From assembly GCA_025929585.1 (NCBI GenBank), contig JAICPY010000016.1:1-57773 (forward strand): a DNA stretch of 57,773 nucleotides. The letters are read 5' to 3'. This DNA is from Steroidobacter sp. GTDB taxonomy: Bacteria; Pseudomonadota; Gammaproteobacteria; Steroidobacterales; Steroidobacteraceae. Under the pieces are notes generated by a model. The model was not told where the DNA came from, did not search any database, and worked only from the letters and a program-made list of their open reading frames with translations. The first letter of the stretch is position 1, and each line of letters opens with the position of its first letter. A program made the translations under genes and the position numbers. Of the stretch, positions 42,102 through 51,638 are shown in pieces.

Positions 42102-42503
42102 ATGAATACGCTAGCGAATCGAACCCTTCTCGAGCAAGCCTTCGCCGCGCTGGAGAAGGGAGATGGCAAGCCGTTTTTCGATCTATTGGCCGACGATGTT
42201 CGTTGGACGATCAGCGGGACGATTGCCTGGTCAGGAACGTACCGAGGCAAAGCGGCGGTGCAATCGCAGTTGCTGAAGCCGCTGTTTTCGCAGTTTGCGG
42301 AAAAGTACAAGGCCAAGGCAGCGCGCTTCGTGACTGAAGGCGACGTGGTCGTCGTTGAGTTTCAAGGCGGAGCGAAGACAAAGACCGGGCGGCTCTACGA
42401 GAATCGCTACTGCTGGATCTGCAAGTTCGACCGAGATCGCATCGCGGAGCTCACGGAGTACACCGATACGCATCACGTCGAAACGACCTTGAGTCATCCT
42501 TAG
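42102..42503 (+). CDS. SnoaL-like (NTF2 fold) protein
   Basis: This 133-residue protein has the SnoaL pattern: LLEQAFAALEKGDGKPFFDL, then DDVRWTISG, TYRGKAAVQ, GDVVVVEFQG and a terminal ITELTEY-like strand (IAELTEYTDTH). It has no signal peptide, unlike the one at 9767. It probably binds or isomerises a small hydrophobic molecule; the substrate is unknown. It is monocistronic between a repeat and a convergent thioesterase gene. Confidence 0.85.
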   Translation: MNTLANRTLLEQAFAALEKGDGKPFFDLLADDVRWTISGTIAWSGTYRGKAAVQSQLLKPLFSQFAEKYKAKAARFVTEGDVVVVEFQGGAKTKTGRLYENRYCWICKFDRDRIAELTEYTDTHHVETTLSHP

Positions 42504-42542
42504 CGGTTTATCGGACTCCTCGAAGCGCGAATGCCCCCAAGC

Positions 42543-43097
42543 TTAGCGCAAGCCTGTCTCCTGTTCCTCGTCTCGAAGCAATTGCGACAACGATTCGCAA
42601 CCGGCATTCCAATCGACGATCCACTGTGGCAGAGGCGGTGATTGTGTCGGTTTTCCCAAGGAGCTCAGTAGTGCGCTCGGTTCCATCGGCCCATCCGGGC
42701 CTTTGAACACGCCTCGTATTGCCACGACTCCTAGCACGCGGCCTGCCCGAACGAAGCGATGTTCGAGAAAGCCCCAACGATGGTCCCAACCAAGCATACG
42801 TGTTTCGATGTCGAAACTCTGAAACACGCGAAGATCCTTACGGAATTTCGCGAGCGCATCGCCCACGATTGGAATCGCTCGCGAGCCTCGCGCGGCTTCC
42901 CAAACGCCAGTGCTCATGAACCAATGCATTCTCGCGATGTCTGCAAGGGTGAGGTATCTGCCATTGTTCACGTGCAGATTGAAATCCAAATCATTCGGCC
43001 ACACGCGCAGGCGTACACGTGTGATCGCGAGCGTGTCTACACGCTGCGCACCTAGCAAGGCGAGGTTGGCATGTATGAGGCGAAGCCAGGGGTACAT
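42543..43097 (-). CDS. Acyl-CoA thioesterase (hotdog fold, THEM6-like)
   Basis: This 184-residue protein matches the single-hotdog 4HBT group: RLRVWPNDLDFNLHVNNGRY contains the conserved D-N-H-x-N-N-x-Y active-site pattern, followed by LADIARMHWF and FRKDLRVFQSFDIETRMLGW. It hydrolyses fatty acyl thioesters by family inference. The ATG at 43097 starts right before a hydrophobic WLRLIHANLALL; upstream codons to 43211 look non-conserved. Confidence 0.85.
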   Translation of the reverse strand: MYPWLRLIHANLALLGAQRVDTLAITRVRLRVWPNDLDFNLHVNNGRYLTLADIARMHWFMSTGVWEAARGSRAIPIVGDALAKFRKDLRVFQSFDIETRMLGWDHRWGFLEHRFVRAGRVLGVVAIRGVFKGPDGPMEPSALLSSLGKPTQSPPLPQWIVDWNAGCESLSQLLRDEEQETGLR

Positions 43098-43295
43098 GGA
43101 TGAAGCCTGCTGTTTGGAAAGGTAAGTCGCTAAAGATTGGTCGTTGCCGAGAAGTCGACCACGCAAGATAGGCACTCTGGCGCCTGTCTGACGCGGCGAC
43201 TGGAGCCTCAATCACCCGCGCCCTACGGAACGCTTTGCTCGGTCACGTGTTATCTTCATTCCATCACGTGTTCGGCTGAAATCGTACCCAGAATT

Positions 43296-44843
43296 ATGCA
43301 AATAACCTTCCAATTTTCCGCTTCGTACACTTCACGGATCCAAAAGCCGTTTGCTTTCCTTGGTGCGCTGTTGGCTGCTTGTCTGTGTGCACCGGCTGGC
43401 GCTTTCGATTTCGAGGACGTTGCTGCGCGGGCGGAAGAGCAGGCAGGCAAACCTTACCGGGTCGTGGATCGCAAACCGCCGGCCGAGTTGGCGGCGTTGA
43501 CCTACGATCAATACCGGGACATCCGGTTCCGACCCGACCATGCGCTATGGCGCACTGAGAACGTGCCGTTCGAGATGATGTTTTTTCATCTAGGCAAATT
43601 CCAAACAGACCCGGTACTGATCAATGAAGTGACGCCCAGTGGCGTGCGCCATATTCGATACCGAAGCTCGGACTTCGATTATGGGCAGAACAAGCTATCT
43701 CCACAGAAGTGGGGTGATTTGGGTTTCGCGGGTTTTCGCGCGCACTACCCGCTGAACAATACTGGATATAAGGATGAGCTGATCGTATTCCTCGGCGCGA
43801 GTTACTTCCGCGCGTTGGGAGCCGGGCAGCGCTGGGGGTTATCGGCGCGGGGCTTGGCGATCGATACGGTCGGCGGCAAAGGTGAGGAGTTCCCACGCTT
43901 CAGCGAGTTCTGGCTGGTGAAACCCGCGGCTGATGCAAAGACGCTCACCGTCTATGCGTTGCTGGACTCCCCACGATCGAGCGGTGCGTATCAATTCGAC
44001 ATTCAGCCGGGGACCGAAACCACGGTGAATGTTCGAGCTCGTATCTTCCTTCGCGAGAAGGTTGCGACGCTCGGGCTTGCGCCGCTGACGAGTATGTTTT
44101 TCTTCGGCGAGAATCAGCCGCACCGCACGGACTTTCGCCCTGAAGTGCACGACTCAGATGGGCTGATGGTTGCGACGGGCCAAGGCGAGTGGATCTGGCG
44201 TCCGCTGCTCAATCCAAAGAGTGCGCTGACGACATCGTTCTCGATGCGCACATTGCGCGGCTTCGGCTTGATGCAGCGGGACAGACATTTCAGCAGCTAC
44301 GAGGATCCTGAAGCCACTTACGAGCTGCGACCGAGCGCTTGGGTCGAGCCTGTCGGAACTTGGGGGCCTGGTCGTGTCGAGCTCTTTCAACTACCGACGC
44401 CAGATGAGACGAACGACAACATCGTTGCCTACTGGGTGCCAGACCAGCAGCCCCCGCCGGGGCAAGCGCTGGATTTTGCTTATCGCCTGCGGTGGCAAGG
44501 CAAGGATATGCAGCGTCCGCCTGGTGGATGGGTGGTGCAAACACGTGTCGGCCGCGGCTATGCGGAATTAGCGGAGGACGAGCAACAATTCGTCGTGGAC
44601 TTCACCGGCCCATCGCTCGACGCACTGAAACCCGATGCGGAAGTGAAGGCGGTCGTCACCGCGCCTGCGAATGGGAAGATCATCGAAAGCAATGCCTATC
44701 GCGTCGATGCGACAGGCGCATGGCGCATGACGGTGCGCGTCAAGCAGCTCAAGCGCAACGAATCCACCGAGCTGCGTGGTTTCCTTCAAAGCGGCACTGA
44801 CGTGCTCACAGAAACGTGGAGCAACATCCTGCCGCCGCGGTAG
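43296..44843 (+). CDS. opgG: Periplasmic glucan biosynthesis protein OpgG/MdoG
   Basis: This 515-residue periplasmic protein has a signal peptide ending in CAPAGA and starts its mature part FDFEDVAARAEEQAGKPY, as in OpgG. Later segments include LTYDQYRDIRFRPDHALWR, EFWLVKP, FFFGENQPHRTDFRPEVHDS and GRVELFQLPT. The family helps to make the branched osmoregulated periplasmic beta-glucans together with the membrane synthase OpgH. No opgH lies next to it; the next gene is a convergent GST. The ATG at 43296 is chosen because upstream codons lack a signal-like sequence. Confidence 0.93.
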   Translation: MQITFQFSASYTSRIQKPFAFLGALLAACLCAPAGAFDFEDVAARAEEQAGKPYRVVDRKPPAELAALTYDQYRDIRFRPDHALWRTENVPFEMMFFHLGKFQTDPVLINEVTPSGVRHIRYRSSDFDYGQNKLSPQKWGDLGFAGFRAHYPLNNTGYKDELIVFLGASYFRALGAGQRWGLSARGLAIDTVGGKGEEFPRFSEFWLVKPAADAKTLTVYALLDSPRSSGAYQFDIQPGTETTVNVRARIFLREKVATLGLAPLTSMFFFGENQPHRTDFRPEVHDSDGLMVATGQGEWIWRPLLNPKSALTTSFSMRTLRGFGLMQRDRHFSSYEDPEATYELRPSAWVEPVGTWGPGRVELFQLPTPDETNDNIVAYWVPDQQPPPGQALDFAYRLRWQGKDMQRPPGGWVVQTRVGRGYAELAEDEQQFVVDFTGPSLDALKPDAEVKAVVTAPANGKIIESNAYRVDATGAWRMTVRVKQLKRNESTELRGFLQSGTDVLTETWSNILPPR

Positions 44844-44904
44844 GAGATCCTAGCGTCTGCGACGAAGTAACTCGTCGGCTCTTGAAACGAGTCGTAGCGC
44901 AGCC

Positions 44905-45540
44905 CTAGCTCGTCGGTGGCGTGTCGAATCGATATGGAGTTTTTTTCGCGGAAGGCCGTAACGAGAACTCCTCGGCGAAGCGCAGGAGCGATGGATAAGG
45001 CTTCGGAGAGACCGTCTCGCGAAAGTGCAGATGGTCCATCAAGCAGAACAGAGCAGCTTTGAAGTAGCTGAGCTCGTGAGGGGGATGCGCATCGAGCACC
45101 TGCAGCAGATGGGCGTCCAGCCAAGCGAGCGATGCTTCGAAGCCAGTGCGTGCTTTGATGAAGTAGAGATTGTCGGGCGGCAGTTTGCAGACCGCGGTGC
45201 CGAATATGAGTTGCACCTGCGCGCTCATGCAGTGAGCGACGAGCTCGTGCGCGTTGCGACACCGTTCGTCCGGCAGTTGTTCTGGCCATACGAGCCGGCG
45301 CGTACCCTGCGCGCGATCGGCGATGGCTCTGCAAACATTCTGCGAGCCGAACAGCACCGAGTTTTCTGATCGAAGGATCGGCAGCTTCAAAGAAGGATTG
45401 CCCGCATAGATTTCCGGACTCAGTTGCGTCATGTCGTAGACCGCCCTGAACTCGAATGGCACGTCGAGCTCATAGGCGAAGATGAGCGCCAGCCGGGTGA
45501 AGTGGGAACTGCTTCGACCGATGATCTGTAGAGTACTCAT
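44905..45540 (-). CDS. Glutathione S-transferase family protein
   Basis: This 211-residue protein has an N-terminal thioredoxin-like domain (STLQIIGRSSSHFTRLALIF, with a cis-Pro motif LKLPILRSEN) and a C-terminal helical domain ending in the all-alpha GST fold. A Ser/Thr near the start may activate glutathione. The role is unknown. The start at 45540 fits the family better than an upstream ATG at 45597. Confidence 0.8.
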   Translation of the reverse strand: MSTLQIIGRSSSHFTRLALIFAYELDVPFEFRAVYDMTQLSPEIYAGNPSLKLPILRSENSVLFGSQNVCRAIADRAQGTRRLVWPEQLPDERCRNAHELVAHCMSAQVQLIFGTAVCKLPPDNLYFIKARTGFEASLAWLDAHLLQVLDAHPPHELSYFKAALFCLMDHLHFRETVSPKPYPSLLRFAEEFSLRPSAKKTPYRFDTPPTS

Positions 45541-45707
45541 GATGGCATCCGAACGGCTTTCCCTAGAGGGAAAAACGATACAGCGCAGATGAACCACCAG
45601 GGCAGCAACAATCCGCTCGATTCTGGGCAGTACAGATGGAGTTGTGGATCTCGTATGACGCTTGCCTAGTGGACGTTTAGGTTTCCAACGAGGAAGAGGT
45701 ATGGCGA

Positions 45708-45992
45708 ATGGCGAATGAGGTCACGGATAACACGACGGCATCCCGGTTCGAGCTCAAGACGGACAAAGGCATGGCCTTTATCAGCTACCGTCGATTAGGC
45801 GATGTATTGAGTTTGGATCACACCGATGTTCCGGATGCATTGTCCGGACAAGGCCTCGGCTCGGCGTTGGTGAAGGGCGCGCTTGATCTCGTGCGAGATC
45901 GAGGTGAGAAGATCGTGGCAAGGTGCTCGTTCGTCGAACGCTATCTGGAGAAGCACCCGGACTACGGCACGCTAGTGGACTCCGGGGGCTGA
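45708..45992 (+). CDS. GNAT-type N-acetyltransferase (YjdJ/YidJ-like)
   Basis: This 94-residue protein is a short GNAT: GMAFISYRRLGDVLSLDHTDVP, then the acetyl-CoA loop ALSGQGLGSALVKGALD, and the end FVERYLEKHPDY that is typical of the small Gcn5-related YjdJ group. Its substrate is unknown. The ATG at 45708 is preceded by AGGAAGAGG; an ATG 7 bp upstream is in a frame that stops at once. It precedes the GH15 gene by 27 bp and may be co-transcribed. Confidence 0.85.
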   Translation: MANEVTDNTTASRFELKTDKGMAFISYRRLGDVLSLDHTDVPDALSGQGLGSALVKGALDLVRDRGEKIVARCSFVERYLEKHPDYGTLVDSGG

Positions 45993-46019
45993 ACCTGTAT
46001 CAAGGGACCGAAACGCACC

Positions 46020-47843
46020 ATGACTACTCCGATTGAAGATTATGCATTGATCGGCGATTGCGAGACGGCCGCGCTCGTGTCCAAACAGGGCTCGATCGAT
46101 TGGCTGTGCTGGCCGCGGTTCGATTCGGATGCGAGCTTCTCAGCGCTATTGGGTACTCCGGAGAATGGCCGCTGGCTGGTGCAGCCAGATGAAATCAAGA
46201 AGATCACTCGCAGCTATCGTCCCGGCACACTGATTCTAGACACGAAATTTACGACGCCTACGGGTCTCGTGGTCGTCACCGATTTCATGCCGCCACGAGG
46301 GCGATCGTCGGATCTGATTCGCATCGTCACCTGTGAGCAGGGTCAGGTATCGATGCGGTTCGAATTGGTGATTCGCTTCGGCTATGGCCGCATCGTACCT
46401 TGGGTGACGCGAGAATCACCTGAGATTTGGCGGGCGGTTGCGGGTCCAGACATGCTGGTCCTACATGCGCCTATCCCATTGCATGGCGAGGACATGCGGA
46501 CCGTCGGGGACTTCACATTGAAGGCGGGTGAGCGAGTTGCGTTCTCGCTGACGTATTGTCAATCGCACCTTCCGACTCCGACGCTGCCGGACTTCGATGC
46601 GTCCTTGCACGACACCGCGGATTTTTGGCAAGAGTGGATCGGTCGCATGGAGTGTCCCGACTCCTATGGCGAGCAGGTCACACGATCATTGATCACGCTG
46701 CGCGCGCTGATCTATCGGCCGACCGGTGGCATTGTCGCGGCGCCGACCACTTCACTCCCCGAGCACCTTGGCGGCGTGCGTAATTGGGACTATCGATACT
46801 GTTGGCTGCGTGATGCGACGATGACATTGCTCGCCTTCATGAATGCCGGCTACTACGAAGAGGCCCTGGCGTGGCGAGATTGGTTGTTGCGCGCGATTGC
46901 AGGGAGTCCTGAGCAGCTGCAGATCATGTACGGTGTTGCTGGCGAGCGTCGCTTAACCGAGTGGGAGGTCGATTGGTTGCCCGGATACGCCTCCTCCGCG
47001 CCGATTCGTATCGGCAATGAAGCATCGAGTCAGATTCAGCTCGATGTCATCGGCGAAGTTCTCGATGCGCTACACCAGGGTCGCAGAGGCACTGTCGATC
47101 GAGTCGGGCGTGCTTGGGATCTGCAGCGCGAGCTCCTCGACTTCCTCGAAGGCATGTGGAACAAGCCGGACTACGGCATTTGGGAGGTGCGTGGGCCGCC
47201 GCAGCATTTTACCTATTCGAAAGCCATGTGCTGGGTTGCGTTCGATCGATCGATCAAAGATGCCGAGACGTGCGGGTTCGATGGACCTGTCGATCGCTGG
47301 CGCGCGATCCGCGATGAGATCCACAAGGAAATATGTGAGCGTGGTTTCGATGTTGAGCTCGGATCATTCGTGCAGTCGTATGGCTCCAAGCAGTTGGATG
47401 CGAGCTTGCTGCTCCTGCCGCAGCTTGGCTTCTTGCCGCCGGACGATCCTCGCATCGTAGGAACGGTCGCGCAAATCGAACGCACGCTGCTGCGAGATGG
47501 ACTGGTGCTTCGCTATCACACCAGCGAAACGGACGATGGGCTGCCAACCGGGGAGGGCGCTTTCCTTGCTTGTAGCTTTTGGCTGGCCGATGCGTATGCG
47601 CTGACGGGCCGAATTGAAGACGCCAAGAACTTGTTCGAGCGCCTGGTGGCGTTGTGCAACGATGTTGGTCTGTTAGCGGAAGAATACGATCCGAAGCAAA
47701 AGCGCATGCTGGGAAATTTCCCGCAAGCGTTCTCGCACCTTGCGCTCGTGAACACCGCGTTCAATCTCGCGAGCTACGCGAAGCCCGCAGAACAGCGAGC
47801 GGAAAAGAAGCAGCGAGTGGGTGATGAGGTGATGGAGCGATGA
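46020..47843 (+). CDS. Glycoside hydrolase family 15 (glucoamylase/trehalase-like)
   Basis: This 607-residue cytoplasmic protein starts IEDYALIGDCETAALVSKQG followed by SIDWLCWPRFDS, the N-terminal signature of bacterial GH15 enzymes. The (alpha/alpha)6 barrel carries GGVRNWDYRYCWLRDATMTL, WEVDWLPGYASSAPIRIGN, DYGIWEVRG and TGEGAFLACSFWLADAYAL (catalytic Glu in GEGAF-type segment). Such proteins hydrolyse trehalose or alpha-glucans. The last codons and the stop lie in the left arm of an octamer-repeat hairpin. Confidence 0.9.
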   Translation: MTTPIEDYALIGDCETAALVSKQGSIDWLCWPRFDSDASFSALLGTPENGRWLVQPDEIKKITRSYRPGTLILDTKFTTPTGLVVVTDFMPPRGRSSDLIRIVTCEQGQVSMRFELVIRFGYGRIVPWVTRESPEIWRAVAGPDMLVLHAPIPLHGEDMRTVGDFTLKAGERVAFSLTYCQSHLPTPTLPDFDASLHDTADFWQEWIGRMECPDSYGEQVTRSLITLRALIYRPTGGIVAAPTTSLPEHLGGVRNWDYRYCWLRDATMTLLAFMNAGYYEEALAWRDWLLRAIAGSPEQLQIMYGVAGERRLTEWEVDWLPGYASSAPIRIGNEASSQIQLDVIGEVLDALHQGRRGTVDRVGRAWDLQRELLDFLEGMWNKPDYGIWEVRGPPQHFTYSKAMCWVAFDRSIKDAETCGFDGPVDRWRAIRDEIHKEICERGFDVELGSFVQSYGSKQLDASLLLLPQLGFLPPDDPRIVGTVAQIERTLLRDGLVLRYHTSETDDGLPTGEGAFLACSFWLADAYALTGRIEDAKNLFERLVALCNDVGLLAEEYDPKQKRMLGNFPQAFSHLALVNTAFNLASYAKPAEQRAEKKQRVGDEVMER

Positions 47844-47961
47844 GGTTGATAAAGACGGAAAGAAGCTGATCCCGCGACAGCGATGAGGAACGACGGAAGA
47901 GCGGAAGGTTTTCCTCCCGATCTGTCGTCATCACCTCATCACCTTGTCACTTCATCACACC
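47819..47961. repeat. Octamer-arm inverted repeat after the GH15 gene
   Basis: GGTGATGAGGTGATG (47820-47834) is exactly complementary to CATCACCTCATCACC (47929-47943). Both arms extend as degenerate 8-bp units (GATGAGGT / CATCACCT). The left arm encodes the last residues and the stop of the GH15 protein; the right arm ends just before the end of the convergent PVC-type gene. In design it resembles the heptamer hairpins but with a different unit. Confidence 0.75.
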
Positions 47962-47964
47962 ACT

Positions 47965-50900
47965 CTACTCGTGCCCGCCCGAACTCGAAGGCATTGGTGT
48001 CGAGCTCATCGCACGGGGTTTAGAGCCGATGCTCGGCATCGCTTCGTTTAGGCCCCGGAGGAACGCGATCATGTCGCGCATTTCGGAGCGCGACATGATC
48101 TGACCGTAGATCTCGGGCATGCTCGATGGAGCGGATTGTCGGGACGCGACTTGCTTCGCATCGATCGTGGCCTGCGAGCCATCGGCACGCTTGAGTACGA
48201 TCTGATTAGCCGATTCGCTGACCAGCGAGCCGGTTTCGATCTCACCGCTCTTGAGCGTGAGCGTCACTACGTCGAAGCCTGCCGCGATGTGCAAGTTCGG
48301 CTTGATTACCGATTCGAGCAGATATTCCGGGGACTTCTGCGCGCCGATCAAGGTGAGATCGGGGCCTGCTTCTCCGCCATCGCCGTTGATCTTGTGGCAG
48401 CGAGCGCAAGGCAGCACTGGATGCCCCTCGAACATCTCGCGACCACGCCATGAATTTCCGCCGACCAACGCGCCGCGGAATGGAGCGAGTGCATCGCCGC
48501 TTGCAGCCCACTGAGCTTGTACCTTCTGCCAGCGCGCTTGCACATCTGCATTCGTGCTCTTCTCGACGGCGTCCAACAATTCAACCTGGGCGCCGGGGTG
48601 AATCTTGCCTGCGGCCAAGCGATCGAGCCCGAGCAGCAGCAACTGCGGTGTTTCTGGGCGGTTGAGTTGAGTCAATGCCAGGAAAGCAGCTTGTTGCTCC
48701 GATTCCGTCCCCTCACTCGCGAGCTTGCGAATCACGGGCAGCGCACGCTCTGGGGATCGGCGAGCGAGGATCTGTAACGCGGCGGTTCTGAGCTCCGGCG
48801 CACTCGATTTCTCGGCCGCAGCGATCCCTTGATCGATCTGCGGACTGTTGAACTTGTCCAATACGGCAAGTGCTTCGCTACGCACCGACGCGGGCGCGTT
48901 TTCGTTCGCGACTGCGGACAAGAGTGCCGCTGAGGCGGAGCGCAACTGCAGAGTTCCGACGGCTTGCACGCTGGCAAGCTGTACCTGCTGAGGGGATTCT
49001 TCCAGGAGCGATGGAACAACTGGCGCCAACGCGTTAGCGGCTTCAGTGACATCGCGTCCCGGTAGCGGCCGATACACGCCGACGAGTCGATCTCTCTGTG
49101 GCACGTCTCCCCACAAGCCCAGTTGCGCAAGCGCTTCGACGCGCAACGATTCACTCGCGTCCTTACGCGTCGCGAACTGCGCCAACGCGCGGGCATTGAG
49201 AGCTGCTCCCAAACGGAAGTTCGCGTTGATCGCGCGCAGAACGAATTGTTCATCGGCCAACGGTGCCTGAGCAAGCTTTTGTGCCAGCGCTTGATAGGCC
49301 CCTTCGACCGGTTCGTCGTTGATTGCGAGCGCTGCTTCGCGCGCGACGTAGGGGTCCGCATCGTTTAAGAAGTCTGCGACTGCTGGATCCTTCAACACTC
49401 TGTAGGCGAGCACCGCGCCGAGCCGGACGGCAGGAGATGCGTCTTTCACAGCCGCCTCGAGTGCGGGTGTTTTGCCTATCTTCGCAAGTGCATGTACGGC
49501 TGCGTGTCTCACGTGTACGTCTTGATCTGCATTACGGCGCAACAAAGCGAGGAGCGCAGCGGAGGCTTCCGCCCGGTTGAGTTTGCCGAGGCTCTGAGCC
49601 GCAAAGAACTGGACGCGCGGCGCGCTGTCTTCCAGCCTGCTAACCAGTCCGTCATAAGCGGCGGCATGCTCGAGATCGCCCAGACCTTTGGCGGCCTGCG
49701 CGCGCACTTCAGAGTCGAGATCGTCGAGCAGCTTGAGCAAAACGGATGCGGATTCCTTATGAGTGCGGCCGAGTTGAGTCAAACCCCAAACGGCATGAAG
49801 TCTTGCAAGGCGTGCGGACACGGAGTTCGTCGCCACTTCGGTGAATAATTTGATGCTATTGCGTCCGCGATCGACGAGCGCGAACTGCGCTTCGAGACGC
49901 GCGCGACGATCGGGATGCGCCAAAAGTCTGCGCAGTGTCGTGTTGTCTTTATTCTCGAAGCCTTCGGCAAGAAGCTTCGCAAGCTCGGCACTCAGCGCTT
50001 TCTGTACCGGATCTTGCTTGATCGGCGTGATGCCGTAGATTCGGCCGCGGCGGGACTTGGGCCAGCCTTCGACCCAGTCCGCGACATATAGAACGCCATC
50101 TGGACCAAACGTGATATCGGTCGCGAGCAAACCACCCATGAACGCTTGACTGCTCGTCACGGCGAACCCGGCGCCATCCGGACGTACGGTGTAGCTTTGT
50201 ATGCCGCTGCGAGCGATGCTGCCTTTGAAATGGGTGATGAAGAAATGTCCGCGGAATTCGGGCGACAGGCCAGTGCCAGGATAGTAGGTAAGTCCCGACG
50301 GACCGTCTTCGATGTTCGCGATCGGCGGCAAGAGGTACGCCGGCTGACCTTTGAAGCGGGGTTTCCAAAGACTGTCACGCAGCCAAGGGCCGCCTTTACC
50401 TAACGGTGCGTGTTGATAGCCAACCCGCCAACCGCTGTCGCCATCTTCGACCACATAGACTAGACGTTCGAGATCGCCTTGGTCGCTGTCGTTGTCGCCG
50501 GTCCACAAGTTACCGTACTCGTCGAAAACGAGCTCCTGAGGATTGCGCAAGCCTCGCGCGACCAATTCGAACTCGCTGCCATCCAGGTTCGAGCGGAACA
50601 CGGCGCCTTCATCGGGCACCGACACGATCTGGCCTTCTTTGCCTTTCACGTGCGAGCCACGATCGCCGATCGAGTAGTACAGCTTGCCATCGTGACCGAT
50701 CGCGAGGCCATGGAAGTCATGACCGGTGTAATTGAACCGCACGCCAAAGCCACGAAGTAGCTCCGTGCGCGCTCCCGCTTTGCGTCCCGAGGCGTCTTGT
50801 TCGAGCAGCCACAGGCTCGGAATGTTCGTGAACCAGACCTTGCCTTTGCGCGCGAGCACGCCGGATGCAATGCCATCGAGCTCGCTATCGAATCCATCGG

Positions 50901-51384
50901 CGAATATCGTGGAGGAATCCGCGACACCATCATGGTCTGTGTCTTCGACTAAGCGCACGACTTCACTCTCGATCGAAAACTCCTTCGCTTGATCGCCGAA
51001 CACCTTGTGGATCATCGCGCTTCGATCCTCGATCGTGCGCGCCGCCAGATCCAACTCCAGCATCTGCATGTAGTCGCGAATGTCCAAGACGCTGGTGCGA
51101 TACCGATATGTCTCCGAGACGAACAAGCGTCCTTTCTCGTCGAAATCGATCGCGACCGGATTCGCTAACATGGGCTCGGCAGCCCAAAGCTTCGCCTCTA
51201 GACCCGGCGGCAAGCTGAAGCGTTGGATGGCCAGTTGCGCCTCCTCGGAAGCCGGATCGACGACCGGATGGGGCACCCGCTCGGCCTGCTCGAGCTCGAG
51301 CGTCTGAGCGCAAAGCGTGGAAATGCCAGCGAAAAACAGCGTGAGAAAACGGCCAGGGAAAGTGGCAGGGAAAGTGGATTTCAT
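47965..51384 (-). CDS. PVC-type dehydrogenase/HEAT-repeat/cytochrome c protein
   Basis: This 1139-residue exported protein combines three parts. Residues about 50-470 form a beta-propeller of the L-sorbosone/glucose-dehydrogenase type (KGRLFVSETYRYR, DNDSDQGDLERLVYVVEDGD, GVLYVADWVEGW). Residues about 480-930 are HEAT-like repeats with regular LLxLLxD-type helices. Residues about 970-1110 hold a c-type haem site Cys993-Ala-Arg-Cys996-His997 in a heme-binding domain typical of Planctomycetes and Verrucomicrobia. A signal peptide precedes residue 30. It should pass electrons from an oxidised sugar or alcohol to the haem. It stands alone on the minus strand. Confidence 0.88.
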   Translation of the reverse strand: MKSTFPATFPGRFLTLFFAGISTLCAQTLELEQAERVPHPVVDPASEEAQLAIQRFSLPPGLEAKLWAAEPMLANPVAIDFDEKGRLFVSETYRYRTSVLDIRDYMQMLELDLAARTIEDRSAMIHKVFGDQAKEFSIESEVVRLVEDTDHDGVADSSTIFADGFDSELDGIASGVLARKGKVWFTNIPSLWLLEQDASGRKAGARTELLRGFGVRFNYTGHDFHGLAIGHDGKLYYSIGDRGSHVKGKEGQIVSVPDEGAVFRSNLDGSEFELVARGLRNPQELVFDEYGNLWTGDNDSDQGDLERLVYVVEDGDSGWRVGYQHAPLGKGGPWLRDSLWKPRFKGQPAYLLPPIANIEDGPSGLTYYPGTGLSPEFRGHFFITHFKGSIARSGIQSYTVRPDGAGFAVTSSQAFMGGLLATDITFGPDGVLYVADWVEGWPKSRRGRIYGITPIKQDPVQKALSAELAKLLAEGFENKDNTTLRRLLAHPDRRARLEAQFALVDRGRNSIKLFTEVATNSVSARLARLHAVWGLTQLGRTHKESASVLLKLLDDLDSEVRAQAAKGLGDLEHAAAYDGLVSRLEDSAPRVQFFAAQSLGKLNRAEASAALLALLRRNADQDVHVRHAAVHALAKIGKTPALEAAVKDASPAVRLGAVLAYRVLKDPAVADFLNDADPYVAREAALAINDEPVEGAYQALAQKLAQAPLADEQFVLRAINANFRLGAALNARALAQFATRKDASESLRVEALAQLGLWGDVPQRDRLVGVYRPLPGRDVTEAANALAPVVPSLLEESPQQVQLASVQAVGTLQLRSASAALLSAVANENAPASVRSEALAVLDKFNSPQIDQGIAAAEKSSAPELRTAALQILARRSPERALPVIRKLASEGTESEQQAAFLALTQLNRPETPQLLLLGLDRLAAGKIHPGAQVELLDAVEKSTNADVQARWQKVQAQWAASGDALAPFRGALVGGNSWRGREMFEGHPVLPCARCHKINGDGGEAGPDLTLIGAQKSPEYLLESVIKPNLHIAAGFDVVTLTLKSGEIETGSLVSESANQIVLKRADGSQATIDAKQVASRQSAPSSMPEIYGQIMSRSEMRDMIAFLRGLNEAMPSIGSKPRAMSSTPMPSSSGGHE

Positions 51385-51638
51385 GAAAGCTCGACGGTGT
51401 TTACAGGCTAAAGTTCGGTTCATCGGCAAAGCGAAATGCCGAATTTCCGAATTTATCACGGAGTACGTGTTTATCGGGCCTTGGCCTCTGCGAATCGAGC
51501 AAGAGAAGCCTCAAACCACGACCATTCTTGACCTAAAGGTATCGGGGGAAAGCTGACTGCCTGCAGTGGGCACCTGCGCGCGGTGAAACTGTCATCGTTG
51601 CGAAGATTAGGTTCAGTTCGGCCCCGCGTGCGCCTGCG

